From positions 22,695,741 to 22,759,740 of the forward strand of contig CM035171.1 of assembly GCA_020205615.1 (NCBI GenBank): a DNA stretch of 64,000 nt. Reading direction: 5' to 3'. A model generated the notes under the pieces. The model ran no database searches and had not been told where the DNA came from. It saw only the letters and a list, made by a program, of their open reading frames with translations. Both the position numbers and the translations under genes were made by a program. Positions within the stretch are counted from its first letter, which is position 1. Each line of letters begins with the position of its first letter. Shown here piece after piece: positions 1 to 11,659 of the stretch. The stretch is from Panax quinquefolius. Taxonomy: Eukaryota; Streptophyta; Magnoliopsida; Apiales; Araliaceae.

Positions 1-690
1 CAAACGGATGAGGAGCAATTCAAGAATATATTCATCCGAGAATGCAAAAAAGGTACTCTGTCTTGAGTGTTCTCGCCATGAGTGAAGGACTCAAATCACC
101 AAAGCAGATCAATAAGCCGCACTCTTGGAAATTGAACACTTGGTAAATATTTCCAAAGTCGGTTGACATTATGGTCGGACAATTCTTTTCTGAAGCTAAT
201 AATAGTTAAAAAGAAGCCGAGGAATCTGACAAAGCCGTTGCAGTTCTTCAGCAGAAGTAGAGCTCGTGGACATTACATGCAGATGGATATTCTATTTTGG
301 ACATCAGTACAGCAGGCTATCAAGGGGTCGATCACAATAACAATTCCGTTGCTGATGCATTATCGAAGTTGGCCACTACAGATGCTTATAACTTTAATGG
401 CAGATGGCGTCTTTCCTTCGGATCAGGTGCTGGCAAAGAAAACCAAGTACAAGAGTGTCAATTTTGCTCTCATTGATGAGAATTTTTATCGAAGGACCTT
501 TTTCGTCATCATTACTCAAACATTTGGTTCCATCCGAAGTAGAGTATGTTCTTCGGGAAGTTTACAAAGATATCTGTGACGATCATTTGACCTGAAGTTG
601 TTGGCCTACAAAGCACTTCGGCAGGGATATTCATGAAATAACCAGGGAGTCAGCACAGACAGATTTCGGTGGCTCATCCACATTCACTTT
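1..690 (+). pseudogene. Tat-lineage Ty3/gypsy pol remnant (RNase H end / integrase N-terminus)
   Basis: This is a broken piece of a retrotransposon polyprotein. Around 337-377 the frame reads NNSVADALSKLA, which is the typical junction at the end of the RNase H domain in plant Ty3/gypsy elements. Around 480-590 another frame gives GPFSSSLLKHL and YVLREVYKDICDDH, followed after a frameshift by PTKHFGRDI; these match the linker and zinc-binding start of integrase in Tat-type elements. Reverse transcriptase lies outside the window, and the integrase core is absent because a tandem repeat array begins at about 724. Multiple stops and frame changes show it is not functional. The Tat assignment also rests on the antisense ORF and tandem repeat downstream. 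Confidence 0.75.
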
Positions 691-723
691 TGCACTATTG
701 ATCCTGTTCCTATTTGTCCTAAG

Positions 724-1237
724 GTCCTATTTGTCCGATGGTCACTATGGTGTAAGGAGGTATGGTAGGACTCGCTGGCCATTCGATGGTAGCCCTAGGT
801 CCTTTTGGTCCTATATTGATCTTATCAGGGTGGTAAGTCAATGGTCACTGGTCCTATTTGTCCGATGGTCACTATGGTGTAAGGAGGTATGGTAGGACTC
901 GCTGGCCATTCGATGGTAGCCCCAGTCCTTTTGGTCCTATATTGATCTTATCAGGTGGTAAGTCAATGGTCATTTGGTCCTATTTGTCCGATGGTCACTA
1001 TGGTGTAAGAGGAGGTATGGTAGGACTCATTTGGCCGGCCATTCGATGGTAGCCCCAGTCCCTTTTGGTCCTATATTGATCTTATCAGGGTGGTAAGTCA
1101 ATGGTCACTGGTCCTATTTGTCCGATGGTCACTATGGTGTAAGGAGGTATGGTAGGACTCGCTGGCCATTCGATGGTAGCCCTAGGTCCTTTTGGTCCTA
1201 TATTGATCTTATCAGGGTGGTAAGTCAATGGTCACTA
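724..1237. repeat. Tandem repeat, four copies of a ~127-bp unit
   Basis: Four head-to-tail copies start at about 724, 851, 977 and 1111 (spacing 127, 126 and 134 bp), each opening with GTCCTATTTGTCCGATGG. Copies are nearly identical apart from small indels, so the array is young or homogenised. It lies between the gypsy pol remnant and the antisense ORF. Tandem arrays at this place are known from Retand-like Tat elements. The open frames across it are side effects of the repeat and are not called as genes. Confidence 0.93.
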
Positions 1238-1787
1238 TTAATCCTTATATCTTGGTTCTTATCTATTTGTTGTCCAAATTTACTTCACATATGACTGATC
1301 TCACTCTTCGGTACCGATGAGTATACGTTATTTATTTTGTTTAAGTGTTGAGTTCAGTTTATTTAGTTCAGTTAAGTTGAATCCTGTCCATAAAATTCAA
1401 TTCACTTCATTGCATAAGTTAACTGTTATATGTCATATCTAATTCATTAGTTCAGCTTATTGATACTAAATTATTGACAAGAAACTGATCGGAACAGAAG
1501 TCATAATCAAGACAGTTAAAGATTTATCAATAAACATAAAATGCTCATTTCATTTAAGTCAATTATAAATTAATTACATGAACATGAAAAGTTTAAAGTA
1601 GTTAAATATTTACATAGAACCAAAAATATGATAGATATTAGTGCAATGCGTCTTCATCATCGAATTGAAGCAATGCCGAGTCCAAATTGAAAGCGGTAGA
1701 TAGCTTTTCTTTTCCTCGTTCGATAGCGGTCCTCATATCCCCGAATAAACCTTCATGATCTCAACATTAAGTTCATCCGAGTCTCTG
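1238..1787. other. Non-coding internal region of Tat-like element
   Basis: AT-rich sequence between the tandem array and the antisense ORF. I see no coding signal, RNA gene or repeat in it. Confidence 0.5.
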
Positions 1788-4108
1788 TTACTCGCTCGAA
1801 TCGCTTAGGAGCTCTTGATCCGTAGCAGGTTTAATTCCCTCAAGGTCCTTTATTTTATGGCGGAGCTTGTGACGCTTGGCCTTATGCCTTCGGGCTTCAT
1901 CTTGAATCCTTGTCTCAGCCTCACCAAGTTGTAGGACTAAGCTTCGATTGGCTGAAGAAAACTCCTCATTTTTTGCCTTCAGGAGTAAATTCTCTTCAAC
2001 CAAACCAAAGATTCGGGTTGGTCGAGTTTGTGGGGTCGGTTTTGACGCTTGCCCAACCCATCCCTCGTGGCCCTTAATTCGTCATCAAATGTCTTCAAAT
2101 CCATCTTAGCCCGATCCAATTCTATCTGAAGACCGTTAATGGTATGAAAAGCATCTTCACGACCGGCTCTTTCTCGGTCCAAGGTCGATTTCAGCATATT
2201 TATCTCTTGTCGCATGAAATCTTCCTCGGCCTCTCCATTTATGTGTCTCGGGACGCTTGATCGTCAAGAAGACGAGATTAACTGCATATTTTCAAAATAA
2301 AGTCAAACGTCTAAAATGCTCAAAGGAAAATAGAGATGTAGAGGAAGAAGTGATTGTTATTTACCTTGGCCAAATAACTCATCCCCTCGTCGAGAAGATT
2401 TCCGTCCGTATGATCACTGAACCGGTGGTAAATCGTCAGTGTGCCGAACGAAAGCTCAAGAGGTCAAAGGAAAGTTGGCGTTGAACTCGGGCCATTGTGG
2501 TCGGAGATCCCCTGACCTCGGCATGATAACTTTGACTGAAGGACCGGGCCGTTTCGGGAGAGGGTCTCGACCTTTCGAGAGAGAGAGAAATTTCGCTCGG
2601 GAGGTGTAGGGTCTGCGTGAATAGTTTCAGTTACGGGAGATTTGTTTGGAGTGGGTTCTTTGGGTGTTGAAGCAGAGGCGGAACTTGGATGGCTATCAGG
2701 GGTACGTTTCCTCTTCCTGGATAGCGTCGGAATCCCTTCGTCCTGGTCACCGTCCTCTTCGATCTGTATTTCTACAGGGGGCACGAAGGGTGGAATGACC
2801 GAAGACTGAGGAACCCTGAGTTCTTCGGCAGTTAAAGGGGTTATTTTTGTTCTTAATTTTTTGATCCTAAGTATATTTCTTCAATCAGGACAATCAAGTA
2901 AACCGCCTGGTCGAGGAATGGTTTTGGAGGTTGGTTCTGTTTCTGGTGTGGGTTCGGGAGGAGTTACAAGAGAGGTCGACTGGGTTTTTCGATAGCTCTT
3001 CTCTTTTGTCGAGGTTGAAGGGTCTCTTACGGTATGAGAACCTCTTGACCTCTGCTTTTCTTCATTTGAAATTCATCCGTATGAATTTACGGTGTTGAAC
3101 CTACCTCGATTGGCGACTTTGGTTGGTGTAACCTCAATTGCTTAGAAGACTTCCAGCATAAAAAAAATCTTCGAACTCCTTTATTTCTAAAGAACTCGGT
3201 CTGATCAAAGATACTGCACAAATCAAAAAATTCTATGTTAAAATTATATATCATATAATATTTTCAAAAGATATACATATATTAAATAAGCTGGTACTTA
3301 CACTTATGATCGTATAACCATGCTTGCTTCGAGAGGAGTCCATATTTCCACTCTTCTTTCGGGAAGTTGTCAAATAGCTCCATCATTTCCACTTCCCGTT
3401 CTTGTAAACGTCTCCAAAGTCGTGAGATATTTTTAAATCGGTTGCCTGATTCGGTAAAGAAGAAATCTCGGGGCCTTTGACGAAAAACCATTTCTCGTGC
3501 CATCCCCTATTGCTCGAAGGGGTGTTCACCAGCAAACGTCTGTCGAATTTTTCTCCAGACTTCGGAGAATGTTTGCTGAGGGCCTTGAACCCTTTCTTCC
3601 GGATTGTACTATCTTGTAGGCGGTGAAGAAGAAGTCCAGGGAGGCTCGACGCTTGATTCATGGCGGAAGGCCACGAAGGCGAGAATGTGGATGTAGGAGT
3701 TTGGCACCGATTGTGAAAATCCCACACCCAAGAACCCCAAAGTAGGGTCACTATATAAAGGCGTGAAGGGGAAACGAACCCCTTCTCCAAGAAGGTCACC
3801 GGACGGTGGTCCATCCTTCGAGCCGTTGATACATCTTCTCACGGGCATCAGGGGTACCCCGACCGCATGGGTATCCGGAATGTGGAACCGAAGTTCGAAC
3901 CCTCTTTAGTTCGACCTTTCATTATAGCATGAAGGAGTGTTGGCATGCGAGAATCGCGCTCCGTACTCTGTAGTATTAGGAGGGGGTTTTTTGGGTTCTC
4001 TGTTTGGGATTCGTACTTGAAGTCCCCTCGTGAGGATTAGGGTTTGGTGGAACCACTGTGATAGGTGTTACAAGTATGGGGGAACTCGTCGGGGTTGTGG
4101 GAAGCCAT
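1788..4108 (-). pseudogene. Antisense ORF of Tat-like element (Transposase_28-type protein), frameshifted
   Basis: On the minus strand a broken reading frame can be followed from an ATG at about 4108 (MASHNPDEFPH) down to 1788. The N-terminal third (3848-3383, two frames) contains GEGVRFPFTPLYSDPTLGFL, then NSYIHILAFVAF and SSNRGWHEKWFFV. This is the pattern of the plant 'putative gypsy type transposon' family (Pfam Transposase_28). A basic, Ser/Pro-rich middle follows (2784-2464, RKRKRTPDSHPSSASAS), then a charged coiled coil (2215-1788, with IELDRAKMDLKTFDDELRA). Tat/Retand elements are known to carry such an antisense ORF 3' of pol; its role is unknown. At least three frameshifts and internal stops make it a pseudogene. 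Confidence 0.75.
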
Positions 4109-4460
4109 TTGTGACGATTTGCAGAGAGAGAGAGATCAGAAAGTTTAGAAGGCGCTCGAATTTCAAATGAACAGGTAAAACTGTCAAATTTGGTAAAGTT
4201 ATCCTTTTATACTGACGGTTACACAGTGTTCAAGACGGGTGCATTAAATGCTAGTAATAATTTGGAATTTGAATGGGAAGCGTCCGGTTTCGGGTCCGGG
4301 TATTTAATGGATAGAGCCTTTCTGATTTGGGCCCTTAAATTCCTTTCATTTCATTTCATGAGCGATAAATGGGTACGTTTTTAATTACATCTTGTTATTT
4401 ATTGATTCTCAGTAAAATATCATGGATTGTTTATAGTTTTCTATTAAACATTCTGTTCAA
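4109..4460. other. Non-coding leader of the antisense ORF / 3' internal end
   Basis: This stretch between the antisense ORF start and the polypurine tract holds no convincing gene. A GA-rich run at about 4124-4135 is the only simple feature. Confidence 0.4.
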
Positions 4461-4461
4461 C

Positions 4462-4478
4462 AAAAAACTAGGGGGCAA
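4462..4478 (+). promoter_or_regulatory. Polypurine tract of Tat-like element
   Basis: AAAAAACTAGGGGGCAA lies directly before the LTR start TGTTGGG. This is the usual position and composition of the primer for plus-strand DNA synthesis and fixes the element's + orientation. Confidence 0.7.
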
Positions 4479-5131
4479 TGTTGGGTCATGATATTTTATC
4501 TCTTTGGGCCGAGTGTATTGGGCTTATTCTTTTTATTATTCTATTGGGCCTTTATTATTAAGCCCAGTCATCATATTATTTTCATTTTAACCTATAAGAC
4601 CGGGTCGGGTCAGTGGATCAATCCTTTGGACATTTTAATATCTACATCTTTGACTTGTAATGATGAAAAGGCATGGCGGTTGACTAAGGAACCTGCCATG
4701 CATTAATGTGGATGGGATCATAACCTAAATTACCATTTGTAATGCTTGATGACAAGGCGGTGGATAAACTACATGCAGTCGGCAGGACCCATCAGTTAAA
4801 GGGGGATGTGTCAGGTAATAGGGGATGGCACAGTAATTCAGGCAAAGAGGGTATAACTTAGCAAGGAAGTCTTCACCAAGAGGTACGTTCTCATACACTT
4901 CTTCATTCATAATCACATATACACAGAGAATTATTATTTTCTCTCTCAAGACACTAGACATTATATTCCTCCATTGTTTAACCTTGTGAACACGCAATCG
5001 ACTCTCACGCTCGAAGCTATCCCCCGACGGAACCGCAAATCAAGCTTGTGGTGTTTATCGTGTTTTCTTCGTGGGGGATCGAGGCGTCTTTACGTGATTG
5101 GGGACGTGATGAGAAGAGATTGGCGTTAACA
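4479..5131 (+). repeat. 3' LTR of Tat-like element (653 bp)
   Basis: The segment begins TGTTGGGTCATG right after a polypurine tract and ends GGCGTTAACA, giving the matched ends TGTT...AACA expected of an LTR. The partner 5' LTR is outside the window, so neither the pair nor the target duplication can be checked. It closes the element whose pol end, tandem repeat and antisense ORF occupy 1-4478. Confidence 0.65.
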
Positions 5132-5262
5132 ATAGGCATATAGCATTTTAACCTTCCATTAGAAAAATGAAGGGATGTGATTTAAAATGAACATACGCCG
5201 TTCGCTAGTAATTCTAGCGGACATGTTTAAAATTAATTTTAGCCAGAATTGGCCCCACTAAG
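5132..5262. other. Pre-insertion sequence between the Tat LTR and element A
   Basis: This 131-bp strip continues at 27620 once element A is removed; the duplicated target CTAAG is 5258-5262 and 27615-27619. It holds an imperfect palindrome around TTCTAGCGG (about 5203-5221). A related perfect palindrome CCGCTAGAATTTCTAGCGG lies at about 27661-27679 on the other side. Confidence 0.6.
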
Positions 5263-6068
5263 TGTAAAATTCCAACTTTTTGAATAAAGATGAATTTTCT
5301 ATAAATATTATTTTTGAATATTATGGAGTGATATTGTTATAATGTTATAGTTGTGGGTAATATTTATAAATTTTGCAAAATACGCAAGTTGTTATATAAT
5401 ATTCGATTGGTGGGGAATATTCGTTTTAACGGGGAATATTCATACAACAAGACAATCATTGGTGGACCCCATACAATGAAATTATTGTCCGGATCGAGAA
5501 AAGCGACAAAAATACTTTTTATGAAAATAACGGCGGAAGTTTTACAGTTAATCTGTTGAAACACCCGTGTTAAAGAATACAAGAATGTCGCTGTGGTTGC
5601 ATAGTAGTAACACGGTATTATTTATTGATGCTTACGTAATAAGTCACTCGGTTTTGTTGGTATTATTAATGTAATAATACGTAAAATCTTTTTATATAAT
5701 ATGAATACTTTTATAAAGTTATTCTATAAATAGAATATATTATATTCTATTATGCATAGTGTTACTTGCGATGTCTGCATAGTGTTTTGCATAGTAAAAT
5801 CTTTTTATATAAAACAAAATATTTTTATAAAGTTATACATTTTATTAGACAATAATTAGAATATATTATATTTTATTATGTATAGTGTTTGCATAGTGCC
5901 TGCATAGTGTTTGCATAGTAAAATCTTTTATAAAGTTATTCATTTTATTAGATTATAAATAGAATATATTATATTTTATTTAAAAGATTTTGCTTTAAAT
6001 ATGGACCGTCAGATTAAAGTAAATCAAACTGGACCGTTTATGAGTTAGTTACTATGCAGTCCATTTTT

Positions 6069-6077
6069 CTATAAATA
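6069..6077 (+). promoter_or_regulatory. TATA box of element A 5' LTR
   Basis: CTATAAATA, followed within about 50 bp by a GA-rich leader. The same box is conserved at 25973 (A 3' LTR), 17328 (G), 30557 (B 5' LTR), 32391 (C), and on the minus strand at 46750 (D), 49266 (E) and 52488 (F). In the B 3' LTR (about 41424) it is damaged. It is the likely Pol II promoter of the family. Confidence 0.7.
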
Positions 6078-6239
6078 GAAGCTCATTCCTTCATTATTTT
6101 CTTACGAATTCACTGAAACTCTAGAGAGATAAACTATAGAGAGAAAGAAGAAAGTATTCTGCTACTTCACTACTTATATATCCACTCTTTTTCTTCTTAA
6201 GGTAGGGAATATTATTTGTTGTACTCATAAGGGGTGTTA

Positions 6240-6760
6240 TTCTTTTGTATTCACGAAGAGAACTTATGTTATTCCATTCTTTATTATTCTGTTGGAATAA
6301 CCTGTATACACGGGCTACCCTATACTTGGTGACATTCTTCTATTATTCCGTCTTTATTATTTTGTTGGAATATCCTGCATGCATGCGTTTCTACCTTGGG
6401 ACTGATTAAAATCTTTATTATTACATTTGGAATATCGTCATGCATGCTTTTTCTTGGGACTGGTTAAATCTTTATTATTATTACATTAGAATATCACATC
6501 TCATGCGTCGTTTACGCCGGACTGATTAAAATCCTTATTAGTATTACATTGAAATAACATGTACATGCGCAAAGTATCGCATGCATGGTGATTTCATTGC
6601 TATTCCATTCTTTATTATTCTGCTTTGGAGCATCACAGCCGGTGCATGTAATTTCTTTGACTCAGTTACATTATTTAGTATACATTGGAATAACTTTGTC
6701 TGCGCGAAGTACCGCATGCATGGTGATTTCTTTTGTTATTCCATTCTTTATTATACTCAG
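6240..6760. repeat. Degenerate tandem array in element A LTR
   Basis: Five to six imperfect units of roughly 60-110 bp carry TTCCATTCTTTATTAT...TTGGAATA. The array recurs at 26170-26600 and, in reverse, at 48650-49030. It lies downstream of the TATA box, so it would be in the transcribed R/U5 part. Confidence 0.75.
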
Positions 6761-7715
6761 TTGGTTAAAGTTTTGACTTCTATACTCCATGAAATTGTGG
6801 AATATCCTTGATATTTACGCTTCATCCTGTATCTTTTCATGGAAATATTCTTCTGAGCATTCTTGAATTTTACTCTACAAAGCAGTATCATGTTGACAAT
6901 TTGGACATTATTAGTTCCTGGATAAATTAATTCTTGAACTTATTTTATTGAATTCTTATATCATTGTCATCATCCTCATGTTTATATTTTTTTTGAAAGT
7001 CATTCGTGGCATGTAATGCATAGATGAACTTAGTATGATTATGACGAGGATTATTGATTGTAATCATGACCATAATGTTACAAATGATGTGGTAAAAGTC
7101 CTCATTGGCCCGTAGTGCATTGATGGGCCGATTATTGGCATGATCATGACCATTAATGAATACACAAATATTCTTGGCCCGTAGTGTATGGATAATTGTG
7201 GTCGTGATACTAAAGAATATCCTTGGTCAGAAAGTGTAGGGTGATTCGATGATGTGGATTATTTATTAAGTCGAGTCTCGCGATAAAAGTGATGAAAACC
7301 TTTTAAATCATAAAAGATAGTAGATTTTATTCTCAACTTGACTCTTTTAATGGATTGCTTGTTCACCGCAGTTAAACTTGATGTTTGTTATATTTTATCA
7401 GTTTAACACTGTTGAAGGCTAATGATAATTTATTCTGCATTATCTTAGTCATAATATTTCTTACTGGGCTAGTTGAGCTCACCCTTTCTTTCACTGTTCT
7501 CTTCAGGAAATGAGAACGTAGCTGGGACGAGTCGGGGAACAGAGTGATGGTCCGGATGATAGTATTAGCTAGTAGTCCTCACTATTCTGTTAAATAGTGT
7601 GACAATAAATGTAATGAGGACTCATTCTGAGAGTGGATATTGTCTAAAAGACAGTATTTGTATTTAAACTCACAGCTTTCTTGTTGTATAATTAAGATTG
7701 TATTTATGTTCTGTA

Positions 7716-9474
7716 TGTTAGGTTTGTAATATTCAAGAACGCAATCAAATTGCAAAAAAGTGCTAAACGTGTAAAATCGTAGAGTTTAAAATTTTACAAA
7801 CCATATACCCGGATCACCCTTTATGCACAATTATTAATTAAAGCGAAAAAGATGAATAAGAAACATACCCTTGAAGATCCGAAGCTTCCTCAGTACAAGT
7901 TCACCTCCAATCCTTTTCGGGTTCAACTTGAATCCACCGGGTTTGGTTCCTTCCTTTGATCAACGTTAGCCACCCAAGTGTTTGGCCTCTAGAGGTGATC
8001 CACCAAGGAAGAAGAAGAATTCAAGAAGATGGGTGGTTGGCTAAACCCTAATTTTTCTATCTCTATAGAAAGGGTGCGTACTCTCCAACCATTGGAATTA
8101 TTTCGTGGTCATGATATCTGATATAAGACTCCTCTTATAAAGATATCAAGTAACCCTATTTAAATAAGGTATTATTTAATTAAACCCTTTTAATTAAAGG
8201 GGTTCCCTAATCTTATTAGGGATAATTAATTAAACTCCTTTTATTAATTTTTCCTCCTAATCCTATTAGGAATAAATGAGAGTACTTATATTAAATTAAT
8301 TCCTAAACTCTTTTAGAAATTAAAATAATAATAATTATAATAATATTAATAAGACTCCTCTTATTAATTTATATTTAATATTTCTAAAATATTAAATAAT
8401 AATATTAAGTTATTTAATTTATTCTATCACCATAGATTAAATTAAATATACATAACATATTATTACGATTATGTCATTAACTTCTTAAATAATTATTCTT
8501 CCTTTTATGGTGTGACCCTTTAGGTTCTCCATATTAAACCGGTTGTGAATAAATCAATTAGAACAATTCTAATCTTATTTAAATAAATAAATTAAACAAT
8601 TAATTTATTTAAATAAATAATATTTATTCTACAATAGGATAAGCCTCCCTAGCGATCAACGACTTTCCGGATAATATAGATTTCAACATTAATCATAAAA
8701 GAACCTTTGAGTAAATAGTTACTGCATAATTCAATCCTTCCACCATACAATGTCCCAATTAAATATAAGACATGGAATTATCTTGTCAAGTCTTATTTTA
8801 TTTAATTATATGTATTTCGATCCTTAAATGCACAACTCCAAATAATGCAAATTAGAAACTCCTTTCTAATTTGATCATACATTATCTCCATATACAACTT
8901 ATTATACCCAAGCATACCCTTTGATATACCCTAAGGGTCTTAAGGAATAAGTCAAAGTATAACTCATCATACACAAGATACTATGATGATCTCAAGTCCA
9001 AGGATCACTTGTACTACTATCACTACAGTGAATTCTATTGACAAAAAGTAAAACTCCATTAAGTATTCCTTAGCGAGCCACGTTCGGTGAACTTATTCTC
9101 TAATAAGCACCTACATACTTGCTTTAGTGTCTCCACACAAATGATCGTGAGATCAATCATCCTCATCCAATGAGCAAGCAACGTATGTACCAATCTATCC
9201 GATTCACTAATCCCCAATTTAGTAATCCAATGATTGGGAACTATTTTAGTTTTAAGCTTTCTAAGAATTTAGATCTCATTAGAATGATCATCATCATTAT
9301 TCTAAAAGCATTGCTTAAAACTATGGGTTTATCACATATTATAAAAACAAAGATCATGTAGATAATTAAAAGCCTTTAATAAATTAATACTTTTTATTAA
9401 TAAATGAATAAGATTGTTACAAAGTATATGCTTTATCATCAAACATGATTGGCTTTGTGTGCATACTACTTTCA
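7716..9474 (-). repeat. 3' LTR of nested copia (1759 bp)
   Basis: Collinear with 14929-15938 plus 19434-20279. On the minus strand it starts TGAAAGTAGTATGCAC and ends CCTAACA. Differences from the partner LTR are mostly single-base changes and small indels, suggesting a relatively recent insertion. It is very AT-rich in the middle (8150-8640). Confidence 0.93.
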
Positions 9475-9490
9475 ATCTCCACTTGCACTA
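9475..9490 (-). promoter_or_regulatory. Polypurine tract of nested copia
   Basis: On the minus strand TAGTGCAAGTGGAGAT immediately precedes the LTR start TGAAAG. The GTGGAGATTG form is typical of plant copia elements. Confidence 0.7.
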
Positions 9491-11443
9491 AAGCCAATCG
9501 TCATGGTATCTCATACTCTTCTTTCTCTAAGTGGCGATTATCCTATCGTTGGATAAGCTTTAGTTAATGGATATGTAATGTTGTTCATGAGAGTCCACTA
9601 TCTCTATAGTGATTTCCCATCTTTCAATGATTCTAATAATCAAATGAAAGTGCCACAACACATGTTTAGATCCAAGATGAGACTTGGGAACTATTCCTAG
9701 TTCGCAATGAACTTTGAATCCAAACAATCAACTTGAAGCTTCATTTATAGCTATATACTTTGTTATTATCACTAACCAAAGAACTCTTTCTTTGCTTTGA
9801 ACCTTTCAATTCAATCGCACCACCTGTTCAAGATAACGCTTTACCTTAAAGTGGATTTTTCTCGTCATCTTGGTTCCGTCTCGAAAAACTTGAGTCGTTA
9901 AGCCCTCTAGTTTTAATTTAGACCCACCATGAATATGATCACATCCTTAGTGCTTGGGTTAAGCACTTTAAGATGTTTTCATTGACTCATAGTGAACTTC
10001 TCCATAATATGGTGATCAACATCGGTCTCGTATATTTCATTGCATACATGATTGTCACTCATGCGATCTCTCTTCTTTTAATAGTTTGTGGGGACTATTA
10101 AGAGAGATACACTCCATGGCTCATCAACATGAAACATCTCTTGGAGCTTGTCATGCTAAACGACTTTAGCATCAAATGAATATACATTCATTGGGTTAAG
10201 TCGAGCATCCTCTTGAATCTATCTATATAGATTTTATCCCCAATTAAGATACTCTTCTCAAATCATTCGTGGAGGAATGTTTAGACAACTTTATCTTTAC
10301 TGATTGTAGCATTGGTATGTTATTCCTCATCCGTAGTATATCAACTAGAAATTTCACGACACTCCCACTGACCCTTTTGTACACACTAGAAGTCTTACCT
10401 CGTCGAATGTAACTCTGGATCATCATCTTCTATGATGTGTACCTCATCATCATCATCCATGATGAATCCATACCTCCTAGGTATCTTTGGTACTATTCCG
10501 ATTTACGATTAGGTTTGTGGTACAATAGAATTCTATCTCTGAGTTCCTCCTTTTTGACTTATAGTGTTTTGTGATTCTTGAACTCTTCAAAATCTATTAT
10601 CCTCCCACTAGCCCCTTTTAATGATAAACACCTTTATCTTAGAAGGTAGCGTGTTTCGTAACAAACACCTTTTGCTAAGTAGAATTATAGAACATATACC
10701 CTAAACTTACTTTAGGATGTCCCACAAATCTGTACATGTCAAATCTTGTCCCAAGCTTATCCTTTGAAACCTTTTCACATAAGTTGGACAACCCCTTATC
10801 TTAACATACTTAAGATTAGGAATCCTCCCCATCCATAACTTTTATGGAGTCTTGAAATGGATTTTGAGGTTACCATTTTCGTAGATATGCAGCCATTTCT
10901 AGGACATTATCCTAGAAGGATACTGGAATGTCGGTAAAATCATTATGGACCGCACCATGTCCAACAAGGTACGATTTTTCATTCAGATATATCAATCAAT
11001 TATTACGTATCAGGATGTGTCCATTATGAGAAAACCATTTGAGATGATCTAGAAACTTATTGCACAAGTATTTATTCCTTGATCTAATCAAAGAATCTTA
11101 ATACATTGCCAATTTGTTTCACTTCTGAATTCTTTGAACCTTTCAAATAATTCACACTTGTATTCAAAGAAATACACACATTCAACTCTTTGAATGATCA
11201 TCTCCTTTTCTTATACTAATTTGTTCAATATGCAAAATTATTTTCATGTAAGTCAAGTATACAAAATTTATTAAGTAATATTCCAGTTCTATACAAAACA
11301 TTATTATTATAAATAGAACAACAATTGTTCTTAATTATAATACCAAAGATTTCATTGTCCAACAATAAAATGGAAATAATATTTTTAACAAGAACTGGAA
11401 TACAATAACAACTTATTGACTTAATAGATTTGCCCGTAGGCAT
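9490..11443 (-). pseudogene. Copia pol remnant: GAG-pre-integrase, integrase, RT, RNase H
   Basis: Read right to left. 11443-11225 has VLVKNIISILLLDNEIFG followed by CSIYNNN, the GAG-pre-integrase pattern. About 10990-10600 gives NRTLLDMVRSIM, KIRGCPTYVKRF and GICSIIL..SKRC, the integrase core end and C-terminus. 10426-10244 gives VYKRVSGSVVKFLVDILRMR and IPMLQSVKIKLSKH, the palm of reverse transcriptase, with the YVDD region damaged to VDIL. About 9960-9560 gives KLKLEGL-TT and KFIANLGVVPSLI, the RNase H region. Stops and frameshifts are dense. The copia order (integrase before RT) is clear. Confidence 0.88.
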
Positions 11444-11659
11444 TGCTAAACTATAAGTTTCTATGGCTAATATGGCAACCTTTGTTACATTTCCCGCACA
11501 TAGGATTACTTATATTTGTTTAGTTTTCTACTTCTGCTTGGTCACTTCATAAATCTATATTTATGATAACCAAAGTCGGTATCCAATACCCAAGTAGAAC
11601 CTTGACTTAAAGAAAAATTTATTTCAATCATGAACAAAAACTATATTGTAACCGAAACT

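Larger units (their letters stand above)
5263..7715 (+). repeat. 5' LTR of element A, first part
   Basis: Starts TGTAAAATTCCAAC and is collinear with 25173-27557. It breaks off at CTGTA (7711-7715), the target duplicated by the copia insertion, and resumes at 20285. U3 contains two GAATATTC palindromes 19 bp apart (5415 and 5434) and repeated ATAGTGTTTGCATAGT motifs (about 5755-5920). A TATA box lies at 6069. Downstream is a degenerate array of units like TTCCATTCTTTATTATTCTG. Confidence 0.93.

Noticed and set aside
698..1052. Open frames across the 127-bp tandem repeat
   Set aside because: They arise because the repeat unit lacks stops in one frame; no start context or known domain.
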